Part shown: positions 19,354-29,424 of the stretch, piece after piece
Layout: each line of letters begins with the position of its first letter
Numbering within the stretch: the first letter of the stretch is position 1
Assembly: GCF_020687685.1 (NCBI RefSeq)
Contig: NZ_JAJEWM010000001.1
Coordinates: 1,674,001-1,738,000, forward strand
Direction: 5' to 3'
Length of the DNA: 64,000 nt
DNA from: Tessaracoccus sp. OS52
GTDB taxonomy: Bacteria; Actinomycetota; Actinomycetes; Propionibacteriales; Propionibacteriaceae
Position numbers and translations under genes: made by a program
The notes under the pieces: model-generated
The model's input: the letters and a program-made list of their open reading frames with translations, nothing else
Databases searched by the model: none
What the model was told of the DNA's origin: nothing

Positions 19354-20337
19354 TCAGACCTCGTCGCGCAGGTCGGCAGGCAGGCTGGCCTCGGTGCCCG
19401 GGATCCCGGCTGCCTCCGCGGCCTTGTCAGCGGTGGACAACAGCCTCCGGATGCGCCCTGCGATGGCGTCCTTGGTCAGCGGCGGCTCGTGAAGCCGGCC
19501 CAACTCCTCAAGGCTCGCCTGCTTGTGTTCCAGGCGCAAGGTGCCCGCCGCGCGCAGGTGTTCCGGCACGTCGGGCCCGAGGATCTCCAGCGCCCGCTCC
19601 ACCCTGGCGCTGGCGGCCACTGCAGCCCTGGCGGACCGGCGCAGGTTGGCGTCGTCGAAGTTCGCCAGGCGGTTGGCCTGGGCCCTGACTTCGCGCCGCA
19701 TCCGGCGCTCCTCCCAGACCAGGCGTGCCTCCTGGGCGCCCATGCGGGTGAGGAGGTCGGCGATGGCCTCGCCGTCGCGCAGCACGACGCGTTCGACGCC
19801 CCGGACCTCGCGGGACTTCACGTGGATCCCGAGGCGGCGTGCGGCGCCGATGAGCGCCAGCGCCGCTTCGGAACCGGGGCAGGTGATCTCCAGCGACATG
19901 GACCGCCCGGGCTCGGTGAGCGAGCCGCGCGCCAGGAAGGCGCCCCGCCAGACCGCTACCGCGTCCGCCATCGAGCCCCCGACGACCGAGGGGGGCAATC
20001 CGCGCACCGGCCTGCGCTGCTGGTCGACCAGGCCGCTCAACCGGGCCAGCGCCTCGCCGTCGCGCACCACCCGGACGGTGTAGCGCGTGGTGCGACGCAG
20101 GCCGGAGGAGTTGATGACCAGCAGTTCACTCTCCAGCGAGTACAGCTCCGCGATGAAGGAGCGCAACCTCCTGGCCGCCGCGCTGGTGTCGAGTTCGGCT
20201 TCGACGACGATGCGCCCACCCACCAGGTGCAGCCCTCCGCCGAAGCGCAGCATCGTGGCCACCTCGGCGCGCCTCGCATTGGGATGCGGCGTCACCACGG
20301 CGGCAAGTTCTGATTTCACCTTCTGCGTCAGGGCCAT
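19354..20337 (-). CDS. whiA: WhiA, sporulation/division regulator homologue
   Basis: 327 residues, the usual WhiA length. The N-terminal half resembles a LAGLIDADG endonuclease without its catalytic residues; the C-terminal half ends in a helix-turn-helix ([25 protein letters not shown] region, ~275-300). In Streptomyces WhiA works with WhiB to start sporulation septation and controls ftsZ; in non-sporulators it affects division and chromosome segregation. I start at ATG 20337 with AGGA 8 bases upstream; ATG 20346 is an in-frame alternative. It follows yvcK by 1 base. Confidence 0.94.
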   Translation of the reverse strand: MALTQKVKSELAAVVTPHPNARRAEVATMLRFGGGLHLVGGRIVVEAELDTSAAARRLRSFIAELYSLESELLVINSSGLRRTTRYTVRVVRDGEALARLSGLVDQQRRPVRGLPPSVVGGSMADAVAVWRGAFLARGSLTEPGRSMSLEITCPGSEAALALIGAARRLGIHVKSREVRGVERVVLRDGEAIADLLTRMGAQEARLVWEERRMRREVRAQANRLANFDDANLRRSARAAVAASARVERALEILGPDVPEHLRAAGTLRLEHKQASLEELGRLHEPPLTKDAIAGRIRRLLSTADKAAEAAGIPGTEASLPADLRDEV

Positions 20338-20338
20338 T

Positions 20339-21346
20339 TCACTCATCCTGCCATTGAGTCGTTGGGGGATCGATCGGCTCGAGGATCTCGGAGAAGACGG
20401 CGGCCAACCGGTTGGGGTCATGTCGGGGCGTCCCGTCCCTCATGGCGACGTCTGCGCTCAGCAGTCTGGCACCGAGCGAGGCCACCCAGGACTCCAGATG
20501 CGGGTCCGAGCCGGCGAAGCCGGCGTCGGCGATCACCACGTCCAACCGCAGCCGGGGCGCATGCTCGGAGAGCAGTTCGATGTGCCGGGACGCCGAGAAC
20601 CCGTCGGTCTCGTCGGCGGGCGCGACGTTCAGGACCAGGACGCGCTGTGCCCTCGTCGACACGATCGCCTCGGCCAGGTCCGGCACGAGCAGGTGGGGAA
20701 TCACCGAGGTGAACCAGGATCCGGGGCCCAGCACCAGGCTGTCGGCCTCCATGACTGCCTGCACCGCCTCCGGGCGCGCGGGCGGTGACTCCGGGATGAG
20801 GCGCACCGACTGCACGGTGGAACGGGTCTTTGCCACCGTGGCCTGGCCGCGGAGGGTGGCCACCTCGTCGGGCGCGACCGGGTCGAGTCCGATGACATCG
20901 GCCTCGATGTCGAGCGGCACCCCGGACATCGGCAGGACCCGACCGCGGGTCCGCAACAGGTCTCCCACCATGTCCAGCCCGGCCACCGGGTCATCGAGCT
21001 GCTGCCACAGGCCAGCGATCAGGAGGTTTCCGATCGCATGGCCCGCGAGGACGCCGTCGCCCCCGAAGCGGGACTGCAGGACCCTCGCCCAGGTTCGCCC
21101 GACGTGGTCGTCGCTGCAGAGAGCGGCCAGCGCCATCCGCAGGTCACCGGGTGGCAGGCATCCGAGTTCCTGACGGAGCCGTCCGGACGAACCGCCGTCG
21201 TCGGCGACGGTGACCACCGCCGTCAGGTGGTCCGTCACCCGGCGGAGCGCGGTGAGGGAGACCGACAGACCGTGCCCTCCCCCGAAGGCGACGACCTTCG
21301 GAGCCCGGACCAACCCGTCCCCGGCGCGGGGCCCGTGGTGGGTCAT
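20339..21346 (-). CDS. yvcK: YvcK/CuvA family protein
   Basis: 335 residues, CofD-like fold: [16 protein letters not shown] (~20-35), [14 protein letters not shown] and the central [16 protein letters not shown]. The family (GlmR/YvcK/CuvA) binds UDP-GlcNAc and influences peptidoglycan precursor flow and gluconeogenic growth. It overlaps rapZ by 4 bases and precedes whiA, forming the conserved rapZ-yvcK-whiA operon. Confidence 0.93.
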   Translation of the reverse strand: MTHHGPRAGDGLVRAPKVVAFGGGHGLSVSLTALRRVTDHLTAVVTVADDGGSSGRLRQELGCLPPGDLRMALAALCSDDHVGRTWARVLQSRFGGDGVLAGHAIGNLLIAGLWQQLDDPVAGLDMVGDLLRTRGRVLPMSGVPLDIEADVIGLDPVAPDEVATLRGQATVAKTRSTVQSVRLIPESPPARPEAVQAVMEADSLVLGPGSWFTSVIPHLLVPDLAEAIVSTRAQRVLVLNVAPADETDGFSASRHIELLSEHAPRLRLDVVIADAGFAGSDPHLESWVASLGARLLSADVAMRDGTPRHDPNRLAAVFSEILEPIDPPTTQWQDE

Positions 21347-22218
21347 TCCTTCCCCAGATCCCTGTGGAGCACGCTCACGGCGAACCCCCGTTCCCGGAGC
21401 TTGTCTGCCAGGGACTCGCTCATGCTGGTCGACCGGTGCTTGCCGCCGGTGCAGCCGATGGCCACCGTGACCTGGCGCTTGCCCTCCACCATGTAGCCGG
21501 GCGCGATGGTCTCAATGAGTTTGACCATGTCCTTCTGGAACTCCTGCGCGGCTTCCTGCCCCAGCACGTAGTCCGCCACCTCCGGGGACAGTCCGGTCTT
21601 GGGCCGCAGTTCCGGGACCCAGTAGGGATTGGGCAGGAAGCGCACGTCGAACACGATGTCGGCGTCCACGGGCGAGCCGTTCTTGAACCCGAAGGAGATC
21701 AGCGAGATCTTGAGCCTGTCGGTCTCCTCGCTGCCGAAGTGGTTGGAGATCCGCTGGGCGAGCTGGCGAGCGCTGAGGCGGGAGGTGTCGACGACGATGT
21801 CGGCGTTGGCCCGCAGGTCGGCCATCAGCCGGCGCTCGCGCACGATGCCGTCCACGAGCCGGTCGTCGCCCTGCAGCGGGAGGGGCCGCCGGCTGGACTC
21901 CTGGCGCTGGACGATGATGTCGTCGGTGGCCTCCAGGTAGAGGACCGTAACCTCCGCGCCCCGTGCCCTCAGTTCGCCCAGGGCCACCGGAACCTGCTCG
22001 AACTGGACGCGGGAACGCACGTCGACGACGACCGCGACGCGGAGTTCCCCCACCGTGCGCAGCTGGTCCCCAAGGGCGGGCAGCATCAGGGGTGGCAGGT
22101 TGTCCACGACGTACCAGCCGAGGTCCTCCATCGTGTGCGCCGCGGTGCGTCGCCCGGCACCGGACATGCCGGTGATGATGACGAATCGCTGCACGTCTTC
22201 GACGGGGTCTGCTGGCAT
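21343..22218 (-). CDS. rapZ: RapZ, nucleotide-binding regulatory protein
   Basis: 291 residues. N-terminal P-loop ITGMSGAGRRTAAHTMEDLG region (~14-32), Walker B-like VVVDVRSR, and C-terminal GCTGGKHRST motif (~252-261) define the RapZ/YvcJ family. In E. coli it guides RNase E to GlmZ; in actinobacteria its ligand is not settled. ATG at 22216-22218 has TAGGCT 7 bases upstream (22226-22231), suggesting a leaderless mRNA that starts the rapZ-yvcK-whiA operon. The track of coding continues upstream only as a non-homologous frame. Confidence 0.92.
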   Translation of the reverse strand: MPADPVEDVQRFVIITGMSGAGRRTAAHTMEDLGWYVVDNLPPLMLPALGDQLRTVGELRVAVVVDVRSRVQFEQVPVALGELRARGAEVTVLYLEATDDIIVQRQESSRRPLPLQGDDRLVDGIVRERRLMADLRANADIVVDTSRLSARQLAQRISNHFGSEETDRLKISLISFGFKNGSPVDADIVFDVRFLPNPYWVPELRPKTGLSPEVADYVLGQEAAQEFQKDMVKLIETIAPGYMVEGKRQVTVAIGCTGGKHRSTSMSESLADKLRERGFAVSVLHRDLGKE

Positions 22219-22225
22219 GCCCCCC

Positions 22226-22231
22226 AGCCTA
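22226..22231 (-). promoter_or_regulatory. -10 box of the rapZ-yvcK-whiA operon
   Basis: TAGGCT on the minus strand, 7 bases before the rapZ ATG, within the 20-base gap after bioN. Confidence 0.45.
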
Positions 22232-22238
22232 GTGGGGC

Positions 22239-22862
22239 TCAGCGGTCGGCATCCCCGATCCCTCGGGCGTGGAGGGCCTCCCCGGTGCGCTCGGCGTAGC
22301 TGACCGCCCCCAGGATCACCGGGGTAAGCAGCCGTGCCGGGTTGCGCTCCAGCCCCCGCGCGCGGGCGGAGTCGCGGGCGTCGTCGACGGACCCGATGAG
22401 GAACGGGATCGACCTGATCATGAGAGCGACCGCCAGGGCCGCCTGTTCCGGGTCGACGCGCACCAGCCGCAACGGGACGAGCGCCGTGGCGAGGGCGTCC
22501 ATGAGAACCGGGGTCGACGTCGTCAGCGTCAGGAGGCGCGCCGCCAGCACGGCCACCAGGATGTTTCCCGGACGCACGATGGCGGCAGCGGGGTTCAGGG
22601 TCAGGAGTTGGTAACCCGCGAGCACCGCCAGCAACACCCACAGCAGCCAACCCAGGCCCAGCATCCTGCGCGGCTCGATCCCGGTCGAGGCCGAAATGAC
22701 CAACACGGCGACGAGGAATCCGCAGGTGGCCCACCACTGGCCGATGACCAGTGGCGGAATGCTGAGCGTCAGGACCAGGAGGTACTTCCAGCCGACGGGC
22801 AGCCTGAACAGCCAGGCGTCGCCCGGCTCGAAGACCCCCAGCAGGCTGGCGTGCGCATTCAT
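22239..22862 (-). CDS. bioN: ECF transporter T component (BioN-like)
   Basis: 207 residues, about five helices, then the T-component coupling motif: ARARGLERNPARLL (~175) with the A-R-G signature, and a second ALHARGI at the end. EcfT/BioN links the ATPase to the substrate-binding membrane subunit. It overlaps the ATPase gene by 4 bases and is third in bioY-bioM-bioN, so biotin is the inferred substrate. Confidence 0.9.
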   Translation of the reverse strand: MNAHASLLGVFEPGDAWLFRLPVGWKYLLVLTLSIPPLVIGQWWATCGFLVAVLVISASTGIEPRRMLGLGWLLWVLLAVLAGYQLLTLNPAAAIVRPGNILVAVLAARLLTLTTSTPVLMDALATALVPLRLVRVDPEQAALAVALMIRSIPFLIGSVDDARDSARARGLERNPARLLTPVILGAVSYAERTGEALHARGIGDADR

Positions 22863-23563
22863 TGCAGGGCACCCATGGCGCGCGTGTAGTGCGCGATGGA
22901 CTCGGCCGGTGGGCCGTCGGCCACCACCCGGCTTTCGTCGACGACGATCACCCGGTCGGCGTCGGCGGCGACCTCCATGTCGTGGGTGGAGTAGACCAAT
23001 TGCTGGGGCAGGGTCGCGAAGGTCTCGCGCAGCAGGTGCTTGTTGCGCAGGTCGAGCAGTGTGGTCGGTTCATCGGCGACGATGATCCGCGGTTCAACGG
23101 CCAGCACGCTGATGAGGGCCACCAACTGGCGCTCACCGCCGGAGAGGTCGTAGACGCTCTGGTGGGCCAGGTGACCGATCCCCCTGCCGTCGAGCAGTTC
23201 CCGGGCTCGGGCGCTGCGTTCGGCCCGCTTTCGAACCGTGGACTTCAGGCTGAGCTCAATGTCCTCGGCAGGGGTTGACATCAGCAGTTGCGCGAGCGGG
23301 TCGGTGAAGATGAAACCGACGTGCGCGCGGACCTTCCGGGCCTGGCTGGCGACGTCGAGCCCGTCCACCAGCACTGTGCCGGAGGTGGGAGCCCGCAGTC
23401 CGTTGAGCAACCGCAGCAACGTGGACTTGCCCGATCCATTCGCCCCGATGACGCAGATCCGGTGCTCCGGGAGGTCCAGCGAGATGTCGTCGAGCAGGGT
23501 GCGATCGGGCAGGCCGCGCCGGCTCCCGGGCACCACCACGCTCACCGACCGGAGTTCGATCAT
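22859..23563 (-). CDS. bioM: ECF transporter ATPase (BioM-like)
   Basis: 234 residues, single ABC ATPase: Walker A IGANGSGKSTLLRLLNG (~39-55), Q-loop FIFTDPLAQ, signature LSGGERQ, Walker B IIVADEPTTLLDL, switch STHDME. Start ATG at 23561-23563 overlaps the bioY stop by 4 bases; upstream frames are non-homologous. Energises biotin uptake together with BioY and BioN. Confidence 0.92.
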   Translation of the reverse strand: MIELRSVSVVVPGSRRGLPDRTLLDDISLDLPEHRICVIGANGSGKSTLLRLLNGLRAPTSGTVLVDGLDVASQARKVRAHVGFIFTDPLAQLLMSTPAEDIELSLKSTVRKRAERSARARELLDGRGIGHLAHQSVYDLSGGERQLVALISVLAVEPRIIVADEPTTLLDLRNKHLLRETFATLPQQLVYSTHDMEVAADADRVIVVDESRVVADGPPAESIAHYTRAMGALQ

Positions 23564-24156
23564 CGGCCGAGCAGCCTCGGGAACGCCTTGTGGACGGCAA
23601 AGGCGAGCAGCGCCGCAACCACGGCCTTCACGAAGTCCCCGATCCAGAACGGCATGTCCGCTACGACGGCGGCCCGGAGGTCCAGACCCAGGGTCAGCAT
23701 GAACCCGACGACGGCCAGCGGGAGGGTGACCAGGTAACGGGAGGCCAGCACGGCCGCGAGCAGGAGCAGCGGGGTCACCGAGCTCAGACCCCGCCGCACG
23801 GCCCACCGGGCAACGAATCCGCAGAAGAGGGCGGCCAAGGGGAAGGCGATCAGGTAGCCGAGGCTGGGTCCCGCCAGCACGCCGAGGCCCGCCTTGCCGC
23901 CGGCGAAGATCGGCAGGCCCGCGAGCCCGGCGACCACGTAGAGCCCGGCGGCGGCGAAGCCGCGCCACGGGCCGAGGCAAAGGCCGCACAGGGCCACCCC
24001 GAGCGTCTGGAGGGTGATCGGCACACCGATGGCCCCGACGGGGATCGCTGGCGCCAGGGACAGGGCCGCGAGCAGTGCGGCGAAGACTGCGACGTAGGCG
24101 AGGTCCGATGCGCTGAAGGATCGGACGCGTGGGGCGGTGGCAGTGCTGGAGGTCAT
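23560..24156 (-). CDS. bioY: BioY, biotin-binding S component
   Basis: 198 residues, six hydrophobic segments, with family landmarks VPITLQTLGVALCGLCLG-like region (~48-66) and AGPSLGYLIAFPLAA. BioY binds biotin with high affinity. I start at ATG 24154-24156 (MTSSTATAP): a TTCAAT box ends 7 bases upstream; ATG 24165 lies inside that box. A biotin-type operator lies at 24165-24194. No biotin synthesis genes are in the window, so the cell may depend on uptake (inference). Confidence 0.93.
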   Translation of the reverse strand: MTSSTATAPRVRSFSASDLAYVAVFAALLAALSLAPAIPVGAIGVPITLQTLGVALCGLCLGPWRGFAAAGLYVVAGLAGLPIFAGGKAGLGVLAGPSLGYLIAFPLAALFCGFVARWAVRRGLSSVTPLLLLAAVLASRYLVTLPLAVVGFMLTLGLDLRAAVVADMPFWIGDFVKAVVAALLAFAVHKAFPRLLGR

Positions 24157-24225
24157 GGGAGACATTGAACACCAGTCCTTGAACAGTGTTCAAGTCGGGC
24201 TGCCTTCGCGGGCGCCAGCCGCCTG
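24157..24225 (-). promoter_or_regulatory. bioY promoter with BioQ-like operator
   Basis: A 17-bp perfect palindrome CTTGAACA-G-TGTTCAAG occupies 24178-24194, and a second half-site TTGAACA lies at 24165-24171. On the minus strand TTGAAC (-35) and TTCAAT (-10) are 18 bases apart, so the palindrome covers the -35 and the extra half-site covers the -10. The core TGAAC-N3-GTTCA closely resembles the corynebacterial BioQ motif (TGAAC-N3-GTTAC as I recall it). Confidence 0.65.
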
Positions 24226-25692
24226 TCAGGCATGCGAATCAAGGAACTGGAACACCTCGGTGTCATCCACCCCGGGAAAGGTGCCCGGCGGGAGCGCCGC
24301 GAGCAGGTGGGCATGGGCACGGGCGCTGGGCCAGGCGTAGCCGGCCCAGCGCTCCGTCAGATCCTCCGGGGCCCTCCGGCAGCAGGTGAAGTCCGGGCAC
24401 CTGGAGACCGATCGCTCCCTGGTGTCGCGGCCGCGGAACCACTTGGAGTCCCGGTAGCGCACCCCGATGCACGTGGAGAAGTACCCGGCCGAGGCGCGCT
24501 CGACCCTGGCGGTGCACCAGTAGGTCCCGCCGGGGGTGTCGGTGAACTGGTTGAACGCGTTGAACTTGTCCGGGACCTCGAAGACCTGGCGCGAAGTCCA
24601 GAACCGGCACACCGGCTGGCCCTCGATGGCACCGAGGTTGTCCTTGGGGAACGTGACGCCGTCGTTCTCATAGGCCTTGTAGATGATCCCCGACTCGTGG
24701 ACGCGCTGGAAATGGACCGGGATGTCCAGGTGCCGCGTCGCCAGGTTGGTGAAGCGGTGGGAGGCGGCCTCGTAGCTGACGGCGAACGCGTCGCGCAGGT
24801 CCTCCACGGCCAGCGCCCGCCGCTGCTTGGCCTGCTGCAGGAAACCGACGGCGGGGGTCTCAGGGAGGAGCAGTGCGGCCGCGAAGTAGTTGGTCTCGAT
24901 CCGTTGTCGGAGGAAGTCTCCATAGCTGGTGGGCGGTGAGTGCTCGAGCACGAAGTGGCCAAGGGCCTGCAACAGCACGGAGCGGGGCTCGTGGTCCGTG
25001 GAACTGGCGGCGGGCAGGTAGATCCGCCTGCTCTTGAGGTCCGTGACCGACCGGGTGGAGTGCGGCAGGTCCCCCACGTGGTGCAGCGTGAAGCCGAGGT
25101 GCTCGGCGATCTCGCCGATGAAGTGCTGGGAGAGCGGTCCCGAGTCATACCCCACTCGCTTCAGCAGCTTGGCCGCCTCGGCCTCCAGATCCGGGAAGTA
25201 GTTGTCCTGGGCGCGCATCTCCTCGCGGAGCTTGGCGTTGGCCCGGCGGGCTTCCTCCGGCGTGGCGATCCGCTCGGCGGCGTCGTGCGCCAGTTCCCGG
25301 TGCAGGGCGACCAAGGCTTCCAGCACGTCCATCGGCATCCGCGGGGAGATGCGAACGGCCGGCAGGCCCTTGGACCGGGCGAGCCCGGAGTGCATCAGCC
25401 GCTCGAGTTCGATCTCGAGTTGCGCCCGGCGCGTCGGCACCGGTGCGGTCAGGTCATCGAGACTCGCTCCGTACAACTGCGCGAGTGCCTGCAGACTGGA
25501 GAGCTTGGCGTCCCGCTTGCCGTTCTCCAGGAGCGACAGCTGGGAGGCGGCCATGCCTGAACTCGCCGCGACCTGCGCGAGGGTGAGCCCCCGTTCCTTG
25601 CGGAGGTGGCGCAACCGGCGACCGAGTGAAAACGGGTCGAAAGCGCTTGGCTCGGGTGCGGATGTCGGGGTGCGGTCTTCGTTGACGGCCAT
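24226..25692 (-). CDS. ramB: RamB-like XRE/ImmA-IrrE family regulator of the glyoxylate shunt
   Basis: 488 residues: N-terminal HTH (~26-82, LRHLRKERGLTLAQVAASSG), then an IrrE/ImmA-like domain in which the HExxH protease motif is replaced by GHFVLEH, then a cysteine-bearing C-terminal domain (RCPDFTCCRR). The architecture is that of RamB, which represses aceA/aceB in Corynebacterium and controls icl1 in Mycobacterium; it is divergent from aceA here. ATG at 25690-25692 has TATCCT exactly 7 bases upstream (25700-25705), suggesting a leaderless mRNA. Confidence 0.88.
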   Translation of the reverse strand: MAVNEDRTPTSAPEPSAFDPFSLGRRLRHLRKERGLTLAQVAASSGMAASQLSLLENGKRDAKLSSLQALAQLYGASLDDLTAPVPTRRAQLEIELERLMHSGLARSKGLPAVRISPRMPMDVLEALVALHRELAHDAAERIATPEEARRANAKLREEMRAQDNYFPDLEAEAAKLLKRVGYDSGPLSQHFIGEIAEHLGFTLHHVGDLPHSTRSVTDLKSRRIYLPAASSTDHEPRSVLLQALGHFVLEHSPPTSYGDFLRQRIETNYFAAALLLPETPAVGFLQQAKQRRALAVEDLRDAFAVSYEAASHRFTNLATRHLDIPVHFQRVHESGIIYKAYENDGVTFPKDNLGAIEGQPVCRFWTSRQVFEVPDKFNAFNQFTDTPGGTYWCTARVERASAGYFSTCIGVRYRDSKWFRGRDTRERSVSRCPDFTCCRRAPEDLTERWAGYAWPSARAHAHLLAALPPGTFPGVDDTEVFQFLDSHA

Positions 25693-25829
25693 GAAATTGA
25701 GGATATCGGAATTTCTGCGCTTTTTTCCCGGGAAAAGGATGCGAATTTCCAGCGGCTGACCGGAGAGTTGGTTCCACGGACGAGCAGCCAGCAGTGAAGC
25801 TGGCTCACGAGAAGAGAGAAGTGATTGCG
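25693..25829. promoter_or_regulatory. ramB/aceA divergent regulatory region
   Basis: 137 bases. ramB -10 TATCCT at 25700-25705 (minus). A perfect 14-bp palindrome TTTTCCCGGGAAAA at 25723-25736 covers the ramB -35 position. It is flanked by direct repeats of GAATTTC (25709-25715 and 25743-25749, 34 bases apart). The aceA-side -10 is not obvious: no TA dinucleotide occurs between 25741 and 25829. Candidate site for RamB autoregulation and aceA control. Confidence 0.5.
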
Positions 25830-27130
<1,301 letters not shown>

Positions 27131-27134
<4 letters not shown>

Positions 27135-29371
27135 CCATCACACTTGATGCGCCCGAGCGCGAGAGCGAAGCCACCCACACCACCATCGGCGGCCTGCAGG
27201 TGGACCGCGCCCTCGTCGAGTTCCTCGACCACGACGCGCTCGTGAGGGCCGGCGTCGACCACGACCAGTTCTGGTCCGGTTTCGTGCGTGTCTTCAACGA
27301 GTTCACCCCTCGCAACCGCGAGCTCCTCCAGGAGCGCGACCGCCTGCAGCTCACAATCGACGAGTACCACCGGGCGAACCCGGGCGTCCCGGACCCGGCG
27401 GAATACCAGCGGTTCCTGCGCGGCATCGGCTACCTGGCCGACGAGCCGGCACACGTCGTGGCCCGGACCCGCAACGTCGATGCCGAGATCGCGCAGGTCG
27501 CCGGCCCGCAACTCGTCGTTCCGGTCACCAACCGGCGCTTCGCCATCAACGCCGCCAACGCGCGCTGGGGGTCCCTCTATGACGCGCTCTACGGCACCGA
27601 CGCCGTCGGCGAGGAGGACGGGGCCGCCCGGGGCGATGGCTACAACCCGGTTCGTGGCGAGCGGGTGATCGCCTGGGTCAGGGAGTTCCTGGACGCCGCG
27701 GTGCCCCTGGCGACGGGATCGCACTCCGACGTCCTGCTCTACGAGGCGGGCCCCCGGCTGCGCGCCAAGCTCACCACCGGGGAGGTCGTCGCCCTGGCGG
27801 ACGAGAACTGCTACGTCGGCTTCCGGGGCGAACCGGGTTCACCGGAGTGCATCCTGCTGCGCCACAACGGACTCCACATCGAGCTCCGCATCGACCCGCA
27901 GGGTGTGATCGGATCCGGCGACGAGGCCGGCATCCAGGACGTCGTCATCGAGTCAGCGGTCACGGCGATCATGGACTTCGAGGACTCTGTGGCGGCCGTC
28001 GACGGTCCTGACAAGGTCGTCGGCTACCGAAACTGGCTGCGACTCAACGACGGCACAGCCGCGCAGGTGATGAGGACCGGTAGCCGCCGCGCCCACACCC
28101 GCACGCTGGCCCACGACCGGTTCTTCACCGCTCCCGACGGGGGCGAGGTTCGCCTGCCGGGGCGGGCCCTGATGCTGTGCCGCAACGTCGGCCACCTGAT
28201 GACCACACCGGCGGTCCAGGACGCCGACGGGAACGAGCTGCCCGAGGGGATCCTGGACGCACTGGTCACGAGCCTGTGCGCGATGCCGGGCCTCTTCTCG
28301 GCCAACCAGCGGCGCAACTCCCGGGCCGGGTCCATCTACATCGTCAAGCCCAAGCAGCACGGCCCGGCGGAGGTGGCCTTCACCAGCCAGCTGTTCGCCG
28401 CCGTCGAGGACGTCCTGGGCCTGCCCCACAACACGATCAAGATGGGGATCATGGACGAGGAACGCCGGACCACGGTCAACCTCAAGGCCTGCGTCGAGCA
28501 AGCCGTGGACCGGATCATCTTCATCAACACAGGCTTCCTTGACCGCACCGGTGACGAGATCCACACCTCCATGGTGGCCGGCCCCATGATCCGCAAGGCG
28601 GAGCTGAAGTCGGCCACGTGGATGAGCGCCTATGAGGACTGGAACGTCGACGTCGGTCTCGAGTGCCGGCTGTCGGGCCACGCCCAGATCGGGAAGGGGA
28701 TGTGGGCCAGGACCGAACAGATGGCGGACATGCTGGCCGAGAAGATCGAGCACCCCGCTGCGGGCGCGAACACGGCGTGGGTGCCCTCCCCCACCGGCGC
28801 CACCCTGCACGCCACGCACTACCACCGCGTCGACGCCTTCGCGCGCCAGGCCGAGATCGCCGCCCAGGGCCGCCGCGCCAGGCTGGACCAGCTGCTCGAG
28901 ATCCCGCTCGCGCCAACCACGGACTGGACCGAGGATGAGTTACGGCGCGAGGTGGACAACTCCTGCCAGTCGATCCTCGGCTACGTCGTGCGGTGGGTCA
29001 ACCACGGCGTCGGCTGCTCCAAGGTCCCCGACATCGCGAACGTCGCACTGATGGAGGACCGGGCGACGTGCAGGATCAGCTCGCAACTGCTTGCCAACTG
29101 GATCCGCCACGACGTCGTGAGCGCGGGATTCGTCGTCGACTCGCTCCGGCGGATGGCCGAGGTGGTGGACGCACAGAACGCCGACGACCCCGCCTACCTA
29201 CCGATGACCCCGCAGTCACCGGGCGGGGCCTTCGAGGACTCGATCGCGTGGTGCGCGGCCCGCGACCTGGTGCTCCAGGGCACCAGCTCGCCGTCCGGCT
29301 ACACCGAGCCCATCCTCCACGCCCGCCGTCGCCAGTTCAAGGCGACCCAGCAGGCGCTCACGGAAGACTGA
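27131..29371 (+). CDS. glcB: malate synthase G
   Basis: 746 residues, the long G-type enzyme. Landmarks: [25 protein letters not shown] region (~135-158), the acidic [29 protein letters not shown] and [16 protein letters not shown]. It condenses glyoxylate with acetyl-CoA to malate, completing the glyoxylate shunt begun by AceA. The ATG overlaps the aceA stop (ATGA), so both enzymes come from one mRNA. Pairing isocitrate lyase with the G isoform rather than the short A form is worth noting. Confidence 0.95.
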
Positions 29372-29381
29372 GCGACCCCTG

Positions 29382-29424
29382 GGTGTTCGTTCGGTGCTCC
29401 ATCATCGAGCACTGAACGAACACC
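29382..29424. terminator. long hairpin between glcB and uvrC
   Basis: 18-bp stem (left arm 29382-29399, right arm 29407-29424, one G-T mismatch) with a 7-base loop; arms begin GGTGTTCGTTC. No clear T-tract on either side. Its outer base touches the uvrC stop. Likely bidirectional terminator. Confidence 0.7.
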
